A stretch of 39,870 nt of DNA from Nostoc indistinguendum CM1-VF10 (GCA_019359215.1 JAHHHS010000067.1:1-39870), one strand, 5' to 3'. Positions 25,637-34,123 are shown, counted from the stretch's first letter. The notes: generated by a model not told the origin, from the letters alone. Translations and numbers: made by a program.

Positions 25637-26068
25637 TTAATTTAATTTGCCTCTGATCGTCTCTATTCGTTGACGATTTACACCTAAATCACTCTGGCCT
25701 AAGCGTGAAGCTGAACGTACTTGGATTACATTAACATTTCGGTCTAGATAGAATTCTACATCATCCACAAATCCCAACAAGGCACTTTTAAATTCTGCAT
25801 ATAAATAATCTTGGCTTTCGCTAATGATTCTAGTTCTTGGTAACGACTGAATAATCTCTTTAAGATTAGCGATTGCTTCTTCTGGGGTAGATGTAAAAGT
25901 CAGTGGTGCAATTTTGTGGGTTGCATCTGTACTCTGACTAGAAACGCAGTTAGGAGAATTAGGGCAGGGTGCTAATTTACCGTTGCTGATACCTAAATTA
26001 TTTGGTCGTCTGCCAGCAAAAACCATAATTATGTCTTTGGGTAAGTTAATAAGTATACTCTCATACAT
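25637..26068 (-). CDS. DUF1499 family protein
   Basis: A 143-residue protein of the DUF1499 family. Visible motifs are NGKLAPCPNSPNCVSSQ near the start, AEFKSALLGFVDDVEFYLD, and VRSASRLGQSDLGVNRQRIE at the C-terminus. Function is unknown. The first ATG is at 26068; a second in-frame ATG at 26026 gives MVFAGRRPNNLG, closer to family starts. Neither has a clear ribosome site. It is not part of the hemN transcript by spacing (about 240 bases away) but points the same way. Confidence 0.85.
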   Translation of the reverse strand: MYESILINLPKDIIMVFAGRRPNNLGISNGKLAPCPNSPNCVSSQSTDATHKIAPLTFTSTPEEAIANLKEIIQSLPRTRIISESQDYLYAEFKSALLGFVDDVEFYLDRNVNVIQVRSASRLGQSDLGVNRQRIETIRGKLN

Positions 26069-26308
26069 TTGTTTGAATCACTGTAATACTTTGCCGCGAT
26101 CGCATCTTCTGACAAATGATAAATTCATAATACTTACGCAGAAGAGATCCCACAACCCGTAATAAATAGATAGCTTTTTAAAGGGGGTTAGGGGATCTTC
26201 CGCAGCAAAATATCACTGACTAAGCGTATTGAGAAACTACATCCCCTCACCGTTATTTTTAAAGTAGATTGAGCGATTAATATGTAACGAAGATTTGCAA
26301 AACTGATA

Positions 26309-27691
26309 TCAAATGGCGCGGGAAAATTTTGTCTCTCGCGTTCTTGTGTGAGTATCAAAGATGACAGCAATATTTCTTACCAGTAATCTACCAATATCTG
26401 TAATCTGGATATGGTTATTTGATAAAGTGACTAGACCATCGGTTTCTAGTGGTTTTAACGCCTCTAGTTCCTCAAAGAAATATTCATCAAAATTGATATC
26501 ATATTTGTTTTCAATATCATGCTTATGCAATTGAAAGTGAGACATAATCCCCATAATTACATCCCGTCTAATTATGTCATTTTTAGTAAGCTTGATACCT
26601 TTGCTGACAGGTAAATTACTCGTTGCAATTGTCTGATAATAATCCTTTAATTCCTTGTGGTTTTGAGCATAAGCATCTTCTAGCATACTGATGGATGTAG
26701 CACCAAAACCAAATAGTTCTGTCTCAGCGTGGGTAGTATAGCCCTGGAAATTGCGTTTTAGAGTGCCATTGCGTTGAGCGATCGCTAGTTCGTCATTAGT
26801 TTTAGCAAAATGATCCATCCCAATAAATAGATATTGATTATTCGTCAATTCTTCAATAGTCATTTTCAGAATTTCTAACTTTTCCTCTGCTGCGGGTAGC
26901 GCCTCTTGAGGAATATTTTTTTGTGTAGGTTTGATCCACGGTATATATGCAAAGTTAAAGACAACAATTCGGTCAGGGTCTAACTCAACAGTCTTTTTCA
27001 ACGTCTCCCGAAATATTTCGCGGGTTTGATAAGGTAAACCATAAATAAGGTCTACATTCACACTTTCAAACTTAGCTTCTTTAACCCAACTCATGACATC
27101 AAATAGCATTTCTTCTGGCTGGACACGATTTATAGCTACTTGAACTTGGCTATTGAAATCTTGAATGCCAAAACTAATACGGTTAAATCCAATTTCTCTC
27201 AGAAAGAAAATGTAATTTTTATCAATATAGCGAGGATTAATCTCAATTGAGATTTCTGCTTGTGGATCGATGTTGAAATTGCGATTGATATTTTTCCATA
27301 AAAATTCTATTTGGTCACGATCCAAGTAATTAGGAGTACCGCCTCCCCAGTGGATTTGCAGCACTTTTCTGTCTGGATCGATTAAAGCTGCGGTGTTTTT
27401 AATGTCTTGAGCTAAAGATTCTACGTAAGGTTTGGCAATATTCTTGTTGTTGGAAATTACCGTGTTACAGCCGCAGAAGTAGCAAGCACTTTGGCAAAAG
27501 GGGATATGGAAATATAAACTTATAGGAGTTTTGCGTTGATTCGAGGCTGCGATCGCAGCTTTAAAATCACTTTCAGTAAATGTTTCGCTTAACTCTGTAG
27601 CGGGCGGGTAACTGGTGTATCTAGGTGCGCGAGTGTCGTACTTTTGAATCAAATCCAGATCAAACTTGACACCAGGTAATAGAAAAACCAT
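26309..27691 (-). CDS. hemN: oxygen-independent coproporphyrinogen III oxidase
   Basis: A 460-residue radical SAM enzyme that decarboxylates coproporphyrinogen III to protoporphyrinogen IX without oxygen. The 4Fe-4S/SAM motif is CQSACYFC (Cys66, Cys70, Cys73), followed by IHWGGGTPNYL, ISIEINPRYID, RISFGIQDF and a HemN C-terminal domain. I chose ATG 27691 (GGAAAG eight to nine bases upstream); a longer frame to 27742 begins inside a heptamer repeat. It lies 69 bases after the heme oxygenase gene in the same orientation. HemN-HO-AcsF sets are induced at low oxygen in Synechocystis, which gives the likely role here. Confidence 0.93.
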   Translation of the reverse strand: MVFLLPGVKFDLDLIQKYDTRAPRYTSYPPATELSETFTESDFKAAIAASNQRKTPISLYFHIPFCQSACYFCGCNTVISNNKNIAKPYVESLAQDIKNTAALIDPDRKVLQIHWGGGTPNYLDRDQIEFLWKNINRNFNIDPQAEISIEINPRYIDKNYIFFLREIGFNRISFGIQDFNSQVQVAINRVQPEEMLFDVMSWVKEAKFESVNVDLIYGLPYQTREIFRETLKKTVELDPDRIVVFNFAYIPWIKPTQKNIPQEALPAAEEKLEILKMTIEELTNNQYLFIGMDHFAKTNDELAIAQRNGTLKRNFQGYTTHAETELFGFGATSISMLEDAYAQNHKELKDYYQTIATSNLPVSKGIKLTKNDIIRRDVIMGIMSHFQLHKHDIENKYDINFDEYFFEELEALKPLETDGLVTLSNNHIQITDIGRLLVRNIAVIFDTHTRTRETKFSRAI

Positions 27692-27735
27692 TGAGTTGCT
27701 TTCCAATGAATGAAGTGAGTGGGGAGTGGGGAAGA

Positions 27736-27770
27736 ATGACAAATGACAAATGACAAATGACTAATGAGTT
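27736..27770. repeat. STRR array between ho and hemN
   Basis: AATGACAA heptamers repeat at least four times and run into the stop codon of the heme oxygenase gene (CATTAG on the minus strand). Confidence 0.85.
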
Positions 27771-28438
27771 AGGCTATTAAACATAACTTGACCAAGTGCT
27801 TTAATTAAACTTCCTTCTAACTCTTGAGCCATCTGTAAATTGAACCCAAAGGCATTATTAGCTTCTGCAACAATCCGTTCTGCTGTTATATCATTAATGG
27901 GTAATGCATTTAATGCCTGACGATACTTATCCTTAAATGCCTTTTTGTCAGGAATTTGCTCAAAATTATAAAAGGATGTGCCTTCATACTCAGAAAGCTT
28001 CAGGGCTGACTGAGCAACTTTTTGTAGCATTTGACCCCCAGAAAGATCGCCCATGTAGCGAGTATAGGCATGACCTAACAATAAGGCTGGTTCACTAATA
28101 GAAATTTCCCGAATGCGGTCAATGTACTTTTGGGTAGCAGGTGAGGGTGTAACTTGCTCTCTCCAATTATCCCCATAATAGAACACCATGTCTTTTTCGA
28201 GTGAGGATTGACGATTAAGTTCGGGGAAGTAAAGCGCACTAATCACTGGATGTTCTAAATGGCTCTTTAATGCTGCTTCTAGTTCGCTGTAGACGTAATA
28301 CAAGTTGCTTAAGAACTTGGCGAAGCAGTCTCTATCCACAACTCCTTTCAGAAAACATTTCATAAATCCCACATTTTCTGCTGAGGTGTGGGCTTGTTGA
28401 GTTCCAGAGCGCAGTTTGATAGCTAGATTACTACTCAT
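27761..28438 (-). CDS. biliverdin-producing heme oxygenase
   Basis: A 225-residue heme oxygenase that opens heme to biliverdin, CO and iron with ferredoxin as donor, feeding bilin pigment synthesis. The proximal ligand is His17 (RSGTQQAHTSAENVGFMK). The distal helix is GHAYTRYMGDLSGGQML. ATG 28438 is preferred (AGGAAG seven bases upstream) over 28465. The C-terminus ends in a heptamer repeat, so the last residues may differ from relatives. Pairing with hemN and a divergent acsF matches the micro-oxic ho2-hemN-chlAII set of Synechocystis, so this is probably the low-oxygen paralogue (Ho2-type); a second ho gene elsewhere is expected. Confidence 0.93.
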   Translation of the reverse strand: MSSNLAIKLRSGTQQAHTSAENVGFMKCFLKGVVDRDCFAKFLSNLYYVYSELEAALKSHLEHPVISALYFPELNRQSSLEKDMVFYYGDNWREQVTPSPATQKYIDRIREISISEPALLLGHAYTRYMGDLSGGQMLQKVAQSALKLSEYEGTSFYNFEQIPDKKAFKDKYRQALNALPINDITAERIVAEANNAFGFNLQMAQELEGSLIKALGQVMFNSLTH

Positions 28439-28859
28439 TGTTGCTTCCTTTAACTTCAAGGGCAAGGCTTCTGGGCAGTCATCGACTCAGGATGCCTGCC
28501 AGTGCCAGCTAAAAGATTGTTATTCTAGGTTTAGAGAGGATCTACATCACTCTATCTGGCAAGTATCACTGCCGATGTAGATCCCAGCCATTTTTATTTC
28601 TTCTAAGATTATTTAACTATTAATTTATATATAACGAGAAAGATATTAGTATTTATTTATATTTTTCTAATTTTTACCATTAGGCACATCCTAGTTGAGT
28701 AGTAACAAAACTGATTGGGGAATAGGCATTTAAACTCTCCTGAAACAACGGGTAATAAGTTTATTTCTCACAATTTACTCTCAATAATTTAACTGATGTC
28801 TACAAACAACTATTTATGCTTAGATAACTTTTAAAGGATGAAATAATCAAAGGATTCTT
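28439..28859. promoter_or_regulatory. divergent control region of ho-hemN and acsF
   Basis: A 421-base intergenic region between divergent operons that should respond together to oxygen. It contains a large nested palindrome at 28538-28584. The side near acsF is very AT-rich. No typical -35 box is evident, which would suit an activator-dependent promoter. Confidence 0.5.
28538..28584. repeat. nested palindrome in the tetrapyrrole control region
   Basis: GGATCTACATC (28538-28548) pairs perfectly with GATGTAGATCC (28574-28584). Inside, GGCA (28558-28561) pairs with TGCC (28570-28573). Together they make a 15-bp two-step hairpin. On the plus strand it is followed by a T-rich run. It lies about 100 bases upstream of the ho start codon. 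Confidence 0.85.
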
Positions 28860-29954
28860 ATGGTTAAGTCTCTGGAAACCTCACAACCTGAGTTGCTAAA
28901 ACCAGGTGTAAAAACGCCTGTTCAAGAAACATTATTAACACCCCGATTTTATACCACTGACTTTGAAGCTGCGGCGCAGTTGGATATTTCGTCCCAGGAA
29001 GCTGAGTTATTGGCAATTGTAGAGGAGTTACGATCTGACTATAACCGTCATCACTTTGTCCGTGATGAAGAATTTCAGCAGTGTTGGGATCACATTGATG
29101 GAGAAACGCGCGTCGCCTTTATTGACTTTTTGGAACGTTCCTGCACCTCAGAGTTCTCTGGGTTTCTGCTGTTCAAAGAATTATCACGCCGTCTGAAAAA
29201 CCGCAATCCGATTTTGGCGGATGCTTTTAATTTTATGGCGCGGGATGAAGCACGCCATGCGGGATTTTTAAATAAGTCAATGGCAGATTTTAATCTTTCC
29301 CTCGACTTAAGTTATTTAACCAAAAATCGCACTTATACCTTCTTTCCGCCAGAGTGGATTATTTACACAGTCTACCTGTCTGAGAAAATTGGCTACTGGC
29401 GCTATATCTTGGTGTATCGGCACATGGAGAAACATCCAGAACACCAAATTTATCCACTATTCCGTAAGTTTGAAAGTTGGTGTCAGGATGAAAATCGACA
29501 TGGAGATTTCTTTAAAGCATTACTGCGATCGCAACCTCAACTATGGAACAATTGGAGAGCTAGATTATGGGTGCGTTTGTTTTTGCTAAGTGTTTTTGCT
29601 ACTCACACATTGACCGTATTTGAACGCGCCACGTTTTATCAATCCATTGGGATAGATCCGCGCGAATATAATACCAGAGTCATTCAAGAGACCAATAACA
29701 CTGCTGCACGGGCATTTCCTTTGATTTTGAATACAAATCATCCAGAGTTCTTCCGGCGGTTGGAAAAGTGTTCTGACCTTAATCTGAAACTAGCAGAGAT
29801 TAACAACAGCGATGCCTACGGCGGCAAGCTACGCTCACCAATTGTTAAATTCTGCCAAAAATTACCCTTGATCGCCTCCATTATTGGGCATCTATTGCAG
29901 ACTTACCTAATCAAACCCGTTGATGCTGAATCATTGAGAGGGACAGTTCATTAA
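28860..29954 (+). CDS. acsF: Mg-protoporphyrin IX monomethyl ester oxidative cyclase
   Basis: A 364-residue diiron monooxygenase (AcsF/ChlA/CHL27) that forms the isocyclic ring of protochlorophyllide. Diiron ligands are visible in two EXXH-type motifs: ARDEARHAGF (about 127-136) and CQDENRHGDFF (about 208-218), with further Glu residues in CTSEFSGF and TVYLSEKIGYW. Length and motifs are typical. The ATG at 28860 has no strong ribosome site. It diverges from ho-hemN. Cyanobacteria usually have two AcsF copies, one for full oxygen and one for low oxygen. This context points to the low-oxygen copy, as an inference. Confidence 0.95.
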   Translation: MVKSLETSQPELLKPGVKTPVQETLLTPRFYTTDFEAAAQLDISSQEAELLAIVEELRSDYNRHHFVRDEEFQQCWDHIDGETRVAFIDFLERSCTSEFSGFLLFKELSRRLKNRNPILADAFNFMARDEARHAGFLNKSMADFNLSLDLSYLTKNRTYTFFPPEWIIYTVYLSEKIGYWRYILVYRHMEKHPEHQIYPLFRKFESWCQDENRHGDFFKALLRSQPQLWNNWRARLWVRLFLLSVFATHTLTVFERATFYQSIGIDPREYNTRVIQETNNTAARAFPLILNTNHPEFFRRLEKCSDLNLKLAEINNSDAYGGKLRSPIVKFCQKLPLIASIIGHLLQTYLIKPVDAESLRGTVH

Positions 29955-30019
29955 CTAGTAACTGCATACATTAACTGAATCTACAAGTTTTATTTGGGAA
30001 TCTCTTCACTTGAATTCTA

Positions 30020-30775
30020 GGCATTGCATAATAGAGGGATGAATTGAGGTATTATACTGTGCAATGTCCATACTGTGCGTCTACTGAGATTAGAAAAAAT
30101 GGTAAACGAAGAGGTAAACAAAATCACATTTATGTCAATTGTGGTCGTCAATTTATCGATGTCTATAGCCCAGCAAAAGGATATTCGGATCAGATCAAAC
30201 AAGAATGTTTAAGATCATATGTGAATGGGATGGGATTGCGAGCAATTGAGCGTGATAAGGGGGTTGATCATACAACGATTATTTATTGGCTAAAACAAAT
30301 TGGTGAACAACTCCCAGATACGCCACCAATCAACGAGATTCCAGAAGTTGGAGAACTAGATGAATTAGAAACTTTTGTTGGGTCAAAAAAAACAAAATTT
30401 GGTTGTCGACAGCAGTAAATCAATTTCGTCAAGGGATTTTGGCTTGGGTATTGGGAGACCATAGCGCCAAAACATTTAAACCTTTGTAGGAGGAAAGTTT
30501 GTTGTTGGCAGTGCTATTTTTACGTCACAGATGGATGGAAAGTTTACCCAAGTTTTATCGAGCCAGGAGACCATATTGTCAGTAAAACATATATGACCAG
30601 AGTAGAAGGTGAGAATACACGTTTACGTCATTATTTAGCACGACTGCATCGAAAAACATTATGCTATTCTAAATCAGTAAATATGCTTAAATATTCAATT
30701 CGATTGTTACTCCATTATCTGAAGTATAGAGAAATACCTGTATTTAGCTGATTCATCCCGCATTTATGCAACGCC
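30020..30775 (+). mobile_element. IS1-family element, degraded
   Basis: Terminal inverted repeats are clear: GGCATTGCATAATAGAGGGA... at 30020-30044 and its complement at 30751-30775 (GGCGTTGCATAA and GGGATGAAT shared). The 756-bp length fits IS1. Flanks TGAATTCTA (30011-30019) and TTATTTCTA (30776-30784) agree at 7 of 9 bases and could be a decayed target duplication. The transposase inside is broken. Confidence 0.85.
30059..30751 (+). pseudogene. IS1-family transposase, interrupted
   Basis: The N-terminal InsA-like part has a zinc-finger start (QCPYCASTEIRKNGKRRGKQ) and an HTH (VDHTTIIYWLKQ). After GELDELETFVGSKK a run of eight A residues is followed by a -1 shifted frame reading VKKNKIWLSTAVNQFRQGIL and AWVLGDHSAKTFKPL. 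That frame ends at TAG where relatives have Trp. A further shift leads to CWQCYFYVTDGWKVYP, TRVEGENTRLRHYLARLHRK and LLLHYLKY, ending at TGA 30749-30751. IS1 normally frameshifts at an A-run, so the first shift may be natural. The nonsense codon and second shift are disabling. GTG 30059 is the likely start. Confidence 0.85.
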
Positions 30776-31142
30776 TTATTTCTATTTGTCTTATTGCCTC
30801 AGACTGCTTGCCTAATTCTTCCACGACCCTCGCCAATCGGTCATCGCTGGTATCTTTTTCTCCAATCAACCACCCTGTACTCAACTCCAAAATCTGTTGA
30901 TGTGCCTTCACCCAGGCTTCCACTGCACACAACCGATGATCCGCCTGCGTGATGATATATGTTAATAGCAACACGCTTAATTGCCCATAGCTCAACCCCT
31001 GGTGGTTTCCATGCAGCCGGCTCAAGTTTTTGTCCAGGAGTTTAGCTATCTCCATCTGAAGAAGCCATTCCACTATCACTGGAATATCATCAATCCGCTC
31101 CGAACTGATTTCTAAGAGTTCACTGCTCATCCGCGCACCCAT
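30753..31142 (-). pseudogene. IS1634-type transposase N-terminal fragment (DUF4277)
   Basis: About 120 residues of the DUF4277 transposase N-terminus: IDDIPVIVEWLLQMEIAKLLD, GNHQGLSYGQLSVLLLTYI, TQADHRLCAVEAWV and GEKDTSDDRLARVVEELG. The frame runs into the IS1 terminal repeat at 30775 and stops there, so the catalytic DDE part (normally about 400 more residues) is missing. Start is ATG 31142 or 31130. The IS1 element seems to have landed in it, or a deletion joined them: nothing left of IS1 looks like the lost half. Confidence 0.8.
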
Positions 31143-31497
31143 CTCAACAAGATGTCCTCCAGACTACCCGGAAATGGTACTAATAATGTTTGAGGATTCG
31201 TACAATTGCCGTATTCCTTTCTCCTCAAGGCATTAATTCTTCTTGTCATCCTCAAATGAGCGAACCGACAGTTAGGGGGGATTAAAAGTGCCTAAAGTCA
31301 CAGCGAAATACTTTTCAAACAACCTCTAAAGGCAGGGAGAGGTTTATCGAATTCACGTTGATTTTATTTTTTCTTAATTTCGCTACCAGCAAAAACCTTT
31401 TGACAACACAGGGATATAAAATATACTAAGAGTAAATACAGAGAAAACTGAAATAGTTATCTCTGATTACTCATTTTTTCATATAAAGGGGTGCATT
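31143..31497. other. IS end and upstream region of the SH3/PG-binding gene
   Basis: The left part is the non-coding margin of the IS1634-type remnant, ending with its terminal repeat AAATGAGCGAACCGACAG at 31254-31271. The remainder is unique AT-rich sequence; TATAAAATATACT near 31425 could include a -10 element for the gene at 31498. GGGGTG just before the ATG is a ribosome site. Confidence 0.5.
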
Positions 31498-32166
31498 ATG
31501 GAATATCTTGCTTATTCTCAGATGTTTATTGCTCAAGAAGAGGCATCTCAAAACACCAAATATAATCCGTCTAAATCTCAATTAGATAGCAAAAAACCTC
31601 TTACATCTTCTGACATAGTTATTACTAAAGAAAATACATTTGGAATCACTAAAGCTAAATTCAATTGGAAAAAGCTTCTTAAATCTTCAGCTTGGCTAGC
31701 TTTAGCTGGTGTTGGTGTATTACTTATTGCTGCTGCCCAAATTCAAATGAGTTCGGCTGCATTTGTCAGAACTAACGGCAGTTGTTTGCGTATCCGTACA
31801 GGCCCAAGCACTAACTACTCATATGTAGGCTGTGTACCAAATGGCACAACACTTCCAGCGATTGAAAGGTATGATAACGGTTTTGCTAGGCTTTCTACAG
31901 GTAGATACGTTTTTGCTCGATGGGTTGGTGATAGACCTTACTACGCTCCTGTGACTAGACCTGGTGGTGTTGGTGGTTCAGTCATTCTTACTCGTGGTTC
32001 TAGAGGTCAGCTTGTAAGAAACGTTCAAACAGCTTTAGGTAATCTCAGAGTTGATGGAGTTTACGGCCCAGAAACTGCTAGCCAAGTCCGAAACTTTCAA
32101 GCAAGTAGAGGTCTACTTGTAGATGGTGTGGTGGGCCCTCAAACTCGATTGGCTCTAGGTATTTAG
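31498..32166 (+). CDS. SH3b and peptidoglycan-binding domain protein
   Basis: A 222-residue envelope protein. A hydrophilic N-terminal segment of about 60 residues precedes one hydrophobic segment (about 62-90, SAWLALAGVGVLLIAAAQI). Next come a bacterial SH3 domain (about 90-146; SCLRIRTGPSTNYSYVGCVP, NGFARLSTGRYVFARWV) and a PG_binding_1 repeat (LTRGSRGQLVRNVQTALG, VDGVYGPETASQVRNFQ, VDGVVGPQTRLALGI). It should be anchored in the inner membrane, or secreted if cleaved after SSAA, with both domains facing the cell wall. No catalytic domain is present, so a wall-binding or adaptor role is inferred. Confidence 0.88.
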   Translation: MEYLAYSQMFIAQEEASQNTKYNPSKSQLDSKKPLTSSDIVITKENTFGITKAKFNWKKLLKSSAWLALAGVGVLLIAAAQIQMSSAAFVRTNGSCLRIRTGPSTNYSYVGCVPNGTTLPAIERYDNGFARLSTGRYVFARWVGDRPYYAPVTRPGGVGGSVILTRGSRGQLVRNVQTALGNLRVDGVYGPETASQVRNFQASRGLLVDGVVGPQTRLALGI

Positions 32167-32429
32167 TTAAAAGCTACCCTTTGAAAATCTTGTTTCTGAA
32201 TTATACATTTTCTTGTGGATGGAGAGAAATTTAAGCTATAGCAATTCTCAGTTGAGTGAAGGTACACCCCCAACCCCCTCCCCGCTCTTGGAGAGGGGGC
32301 TATGATCTTATTTGATACGGTTGAGGAAGGGGAATTACGCGATATCGTTAAAACTTCGGAGCGTCTGTCCCGTCTTAAGGCGGACAAGATACACGTCCTA
32401 TAAGATTTTGAGAAAGGCTAAAAAAAGAA
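32167..32429. other. intergenic repeats between convergent genes
   Basis: TATAGCAATTCTCAGTTGAGTG at 32237-32258 resembles an IS630-type end seen again at 39744. CCCCCTCCCCGCTCTTGGAGAGGGGG around 32275-32299 is a GC-rich palindromic repeat. No gene is supported. Confidence 0.5.
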
Positions 32430-32451
32430 AAACCGGGTTTTGCCCCGGTTT
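32430..32451 (-). terminator. terminator of wecB
   Basis: AAACCGGG / CCCGGTTT with a six-base loop. On the minus strand it is followed by TTTCTTTTTTT, 36 bases after the wecB stop. Confidence 0.88.
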
Positions 32452-32486
32452 TATGCACCCTGAAAAACAGAAATTTTGCATTTTGT

Positions 32487-33611
32487 TTAAGTTTCTGATG
32501 AAAGAGCCAGGTAATTTTGTACAATCTGCAAAATGCGCTCTGCTGCATGACCATCCCCAAAGGGATTAATTGCATTTGCCATTGCTGCATAAGCATCTGG
32601 ATCGCTAAGTAACTCAGCAGCATTTGCAAAAATATTCTCACTCGTAGTGCCTACGAGTTTAGCTGTACCGGCTGTAACAGCCTCTGGTCTTTCGGTGGTG
32701 TCTCTTAAAACCAGTACTGGTTTTCCCAAGCTGGGGGCTTCTTCTTGCAAGCCACCAGAATCAGTGAGCAAAAGATGCGATCGCCCAATTGCACCCACCA
32801 ATTCCCCATAATCTAGAGGATCTGTCAAGAAAATTCGGGGATGATTCCCTAAAAGCTCTTGTAATGGAACTCGCACTGTGGGATTGCGGTGTAATGGTAG
32901 CAGCAAAGCTGTATCAGGAAACTTGTCTAAGATTTGTAAAAAGCCTTGAGCGATCGCTTGCAGTGGTTCTCCCCAATTCTCCCGACGATGAACTGTTGCT
33001 AGCAGAACGCGATATGAATCCCAATCTAAGCCTGGTACATTACAAACTGCTTGGGTTGCAGCTACATTCAACAGCGCATCAATTACCGTGTTACCCGTCA
33101 TGTGAATTTCACCCAAAACACCAGAACGGTGCAAGTTTTCCACAGCCCAAGGAGTCGGCGCAAAGTGCAACTGAGTAATTTGAGAAATCAACCGCCGATT
33201 AGCTTCTTCTGGGTAAGGATTGAAGATATCATCAGTTCTTAACCCTGCTTCTACATGACCGATAGGGATTTTTTGATAAAAAGCTGCCAAAGCTGCGGCA
33301 AAAGCCGTGGTAGTGTCTCCCTGCACCACCACTAAATCTGGTTTTTTCTCCTTAAATAATGCTTCTAATCCTTGTAAACTACGGCAGGTAATATCATTTA
33401 GAGATTGCTGAACCTGCATAATTTCCAAATCATAATCTGCCTTGATGTTGAACAGCTGCATAACTTGTTCAACCATCTCTCGATGCTGTCCAGTTAAAAT
33501 TACTTGCGACTCAAAACTTGAAGATTTTTGAAAAACCTGAATCACTGGAGCTAGTTTAATCGCTTCTGGACGAGTACCCAAGATAATGCAAACGCGTTTT
33601 TTATTAGTCAT
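32487..33611 (-). CDS. wecB: UDP-N-acetylglucosamine 2-epimerase (non-hydrolysing)
   Basis: A 374-residue GT-B fold epimerase that interconverts UDP-GlcNAc and UDP-ManNAc for surface polysaccharide synthesis. Motifs are ILGTRPEAIKLAPVI at the start, VVQGDTTTAFAAALAAFY, GHVEAGLRT, YPEEANRRLISQIT, ATVHRRENWGEPL and LLTDSGGLQEEAPSLGKPVLVLRD. Length is normal. The ATG at 33611 sits at the edge of heptamer repeats (ATGACTAAT) with no ribosome site. No other polysaccharide genes are adjacent, so the final product cannot be told. Confidence 0.95.
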   Translation of the reverse strand: MTNKKRVCIILGTRPEAIKLAPVIQVFQKSSSFESQVILTGQHREMVEQVMQLFNIKADYDLEIMQVQQSLNDITCRSLQGLEALFKEKKPDLVVVQGDTTTAFAAALAAFYQKIPIGHVEAGLRTDDIFNPYPEEANRRLISQITQLHFAPTPWAVENLHRSGVLGEIHMTGNTVIDALLNVAATQAVCNVPGLDWDSYRVLLATVHRRENWGEPLQAIAQGFLQILDKFPDTALLLPLHRNPTVRVPLQELLGNHPRIFLTDPLDYGELVGAIGRSHLLLTDSGGLQEEAPSLGKPVLVLRDTTERPEAVTAGTAKLVGTTSENIFANAAELLSDPDAYAAMANAINPFGDGHAAERILQIVQNYLALSSET

Positions 33612-33685
33612 TTGTCATTAAGTCATCTGTCATTTGCCAATGGTTATAGTCAATGTTCTATGGTCAATAGTCAATAGTTAGCGAT
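33604..33685. repeat. STRR array upstream of wecB
   Basis: Variants of GTCATTT and GTCAATA heptamers repeat across about 80 bases and include the wecB start codon. Confidence 0.75.
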
Positions 33686-33714
33686 CAATCATCACACAAA
33701 CTATAAATATAAGT

Positions 33715-33849
33715 AATATTATGTCCGCATAATTGGTTATGCTAACCACAGTCATTACACCCCACCCCGCTTGCGGGGAGGGGAGACAAAGCGTAGCTTT
33801 GGCGGGGTGGGGTTCTTCGGGTTTAATAAGCAATCAAGCGGACATGATA
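33715..33849. mobile_element. candidate MITE with nested palindrome
   Basis: Terminal inverted repeats TATTATGTCCGCATAATTG (33717-33735) and the complement of 33831-33849 agree at 16 of 19 bases. TAAGT flanks both sides (33710-33714 and 33850-33854), a possible target duplication. Inside, CCCCACCCCGC pairs perfectly with GCGGGGTGGGG. No coding capacity. Confidence 0.6.
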
Positions 33850-33979
33850 TAAGTCAACGTAAATAATTATCGTTGGGATAAAGCAGGACGAAAAAGGGTT
33901 TGAGCCTTTTCTTCACACAGTTTGTTTTTATTGTGCCGACTTCCTTAAAAGGATAAATCACACAATAAGCATAAAAAAA

Positions 33980-33994
33980 CCCGGCTTAATCGGG
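33980..33994 (-). terminator. second, weaker terminator copy
   Basis: CCCGGCTTAATCGGG, followed on the minus strand by seven T residues. One stem pair is lost compared with the copy at 34075. Confidence 0.6.
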
Positions 33995-34074
33995 CAGATG
34001 CACTGTTTATCGAATTTCATCTCTAATGACTACATTTTTATCTCACAAGTAAAATTGCAAAAAGCATGAAAAAA

Positions 34075-34089
34075 CCCGGCTTAACCGGG
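34075..34089 (-). terminator. terminator of the small membrane protein gene
   Basis: Perfect CCCGG / CCGGG stem with loop CTTAA, then TTTTTT on the minus strand. Confidence 0.8.
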
Positions 34090-34123
34090 CAGACGCACTG
34101 TTTGTCGTATTCACCTGTAATGA

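Noticed and set aside
30776..31275. CRISPR array or defence island near the IS cluster
   Set aside because: No regularly spaced repeats and no cas or other defence genes; the repeated strings are IS ends and STRR heptamers.
32163..32641. Several short frames around the wecB 3' end
   Set aside because: They overlap the palindromic repeat, the terminator or the wecB coding frame and have no coding signature.
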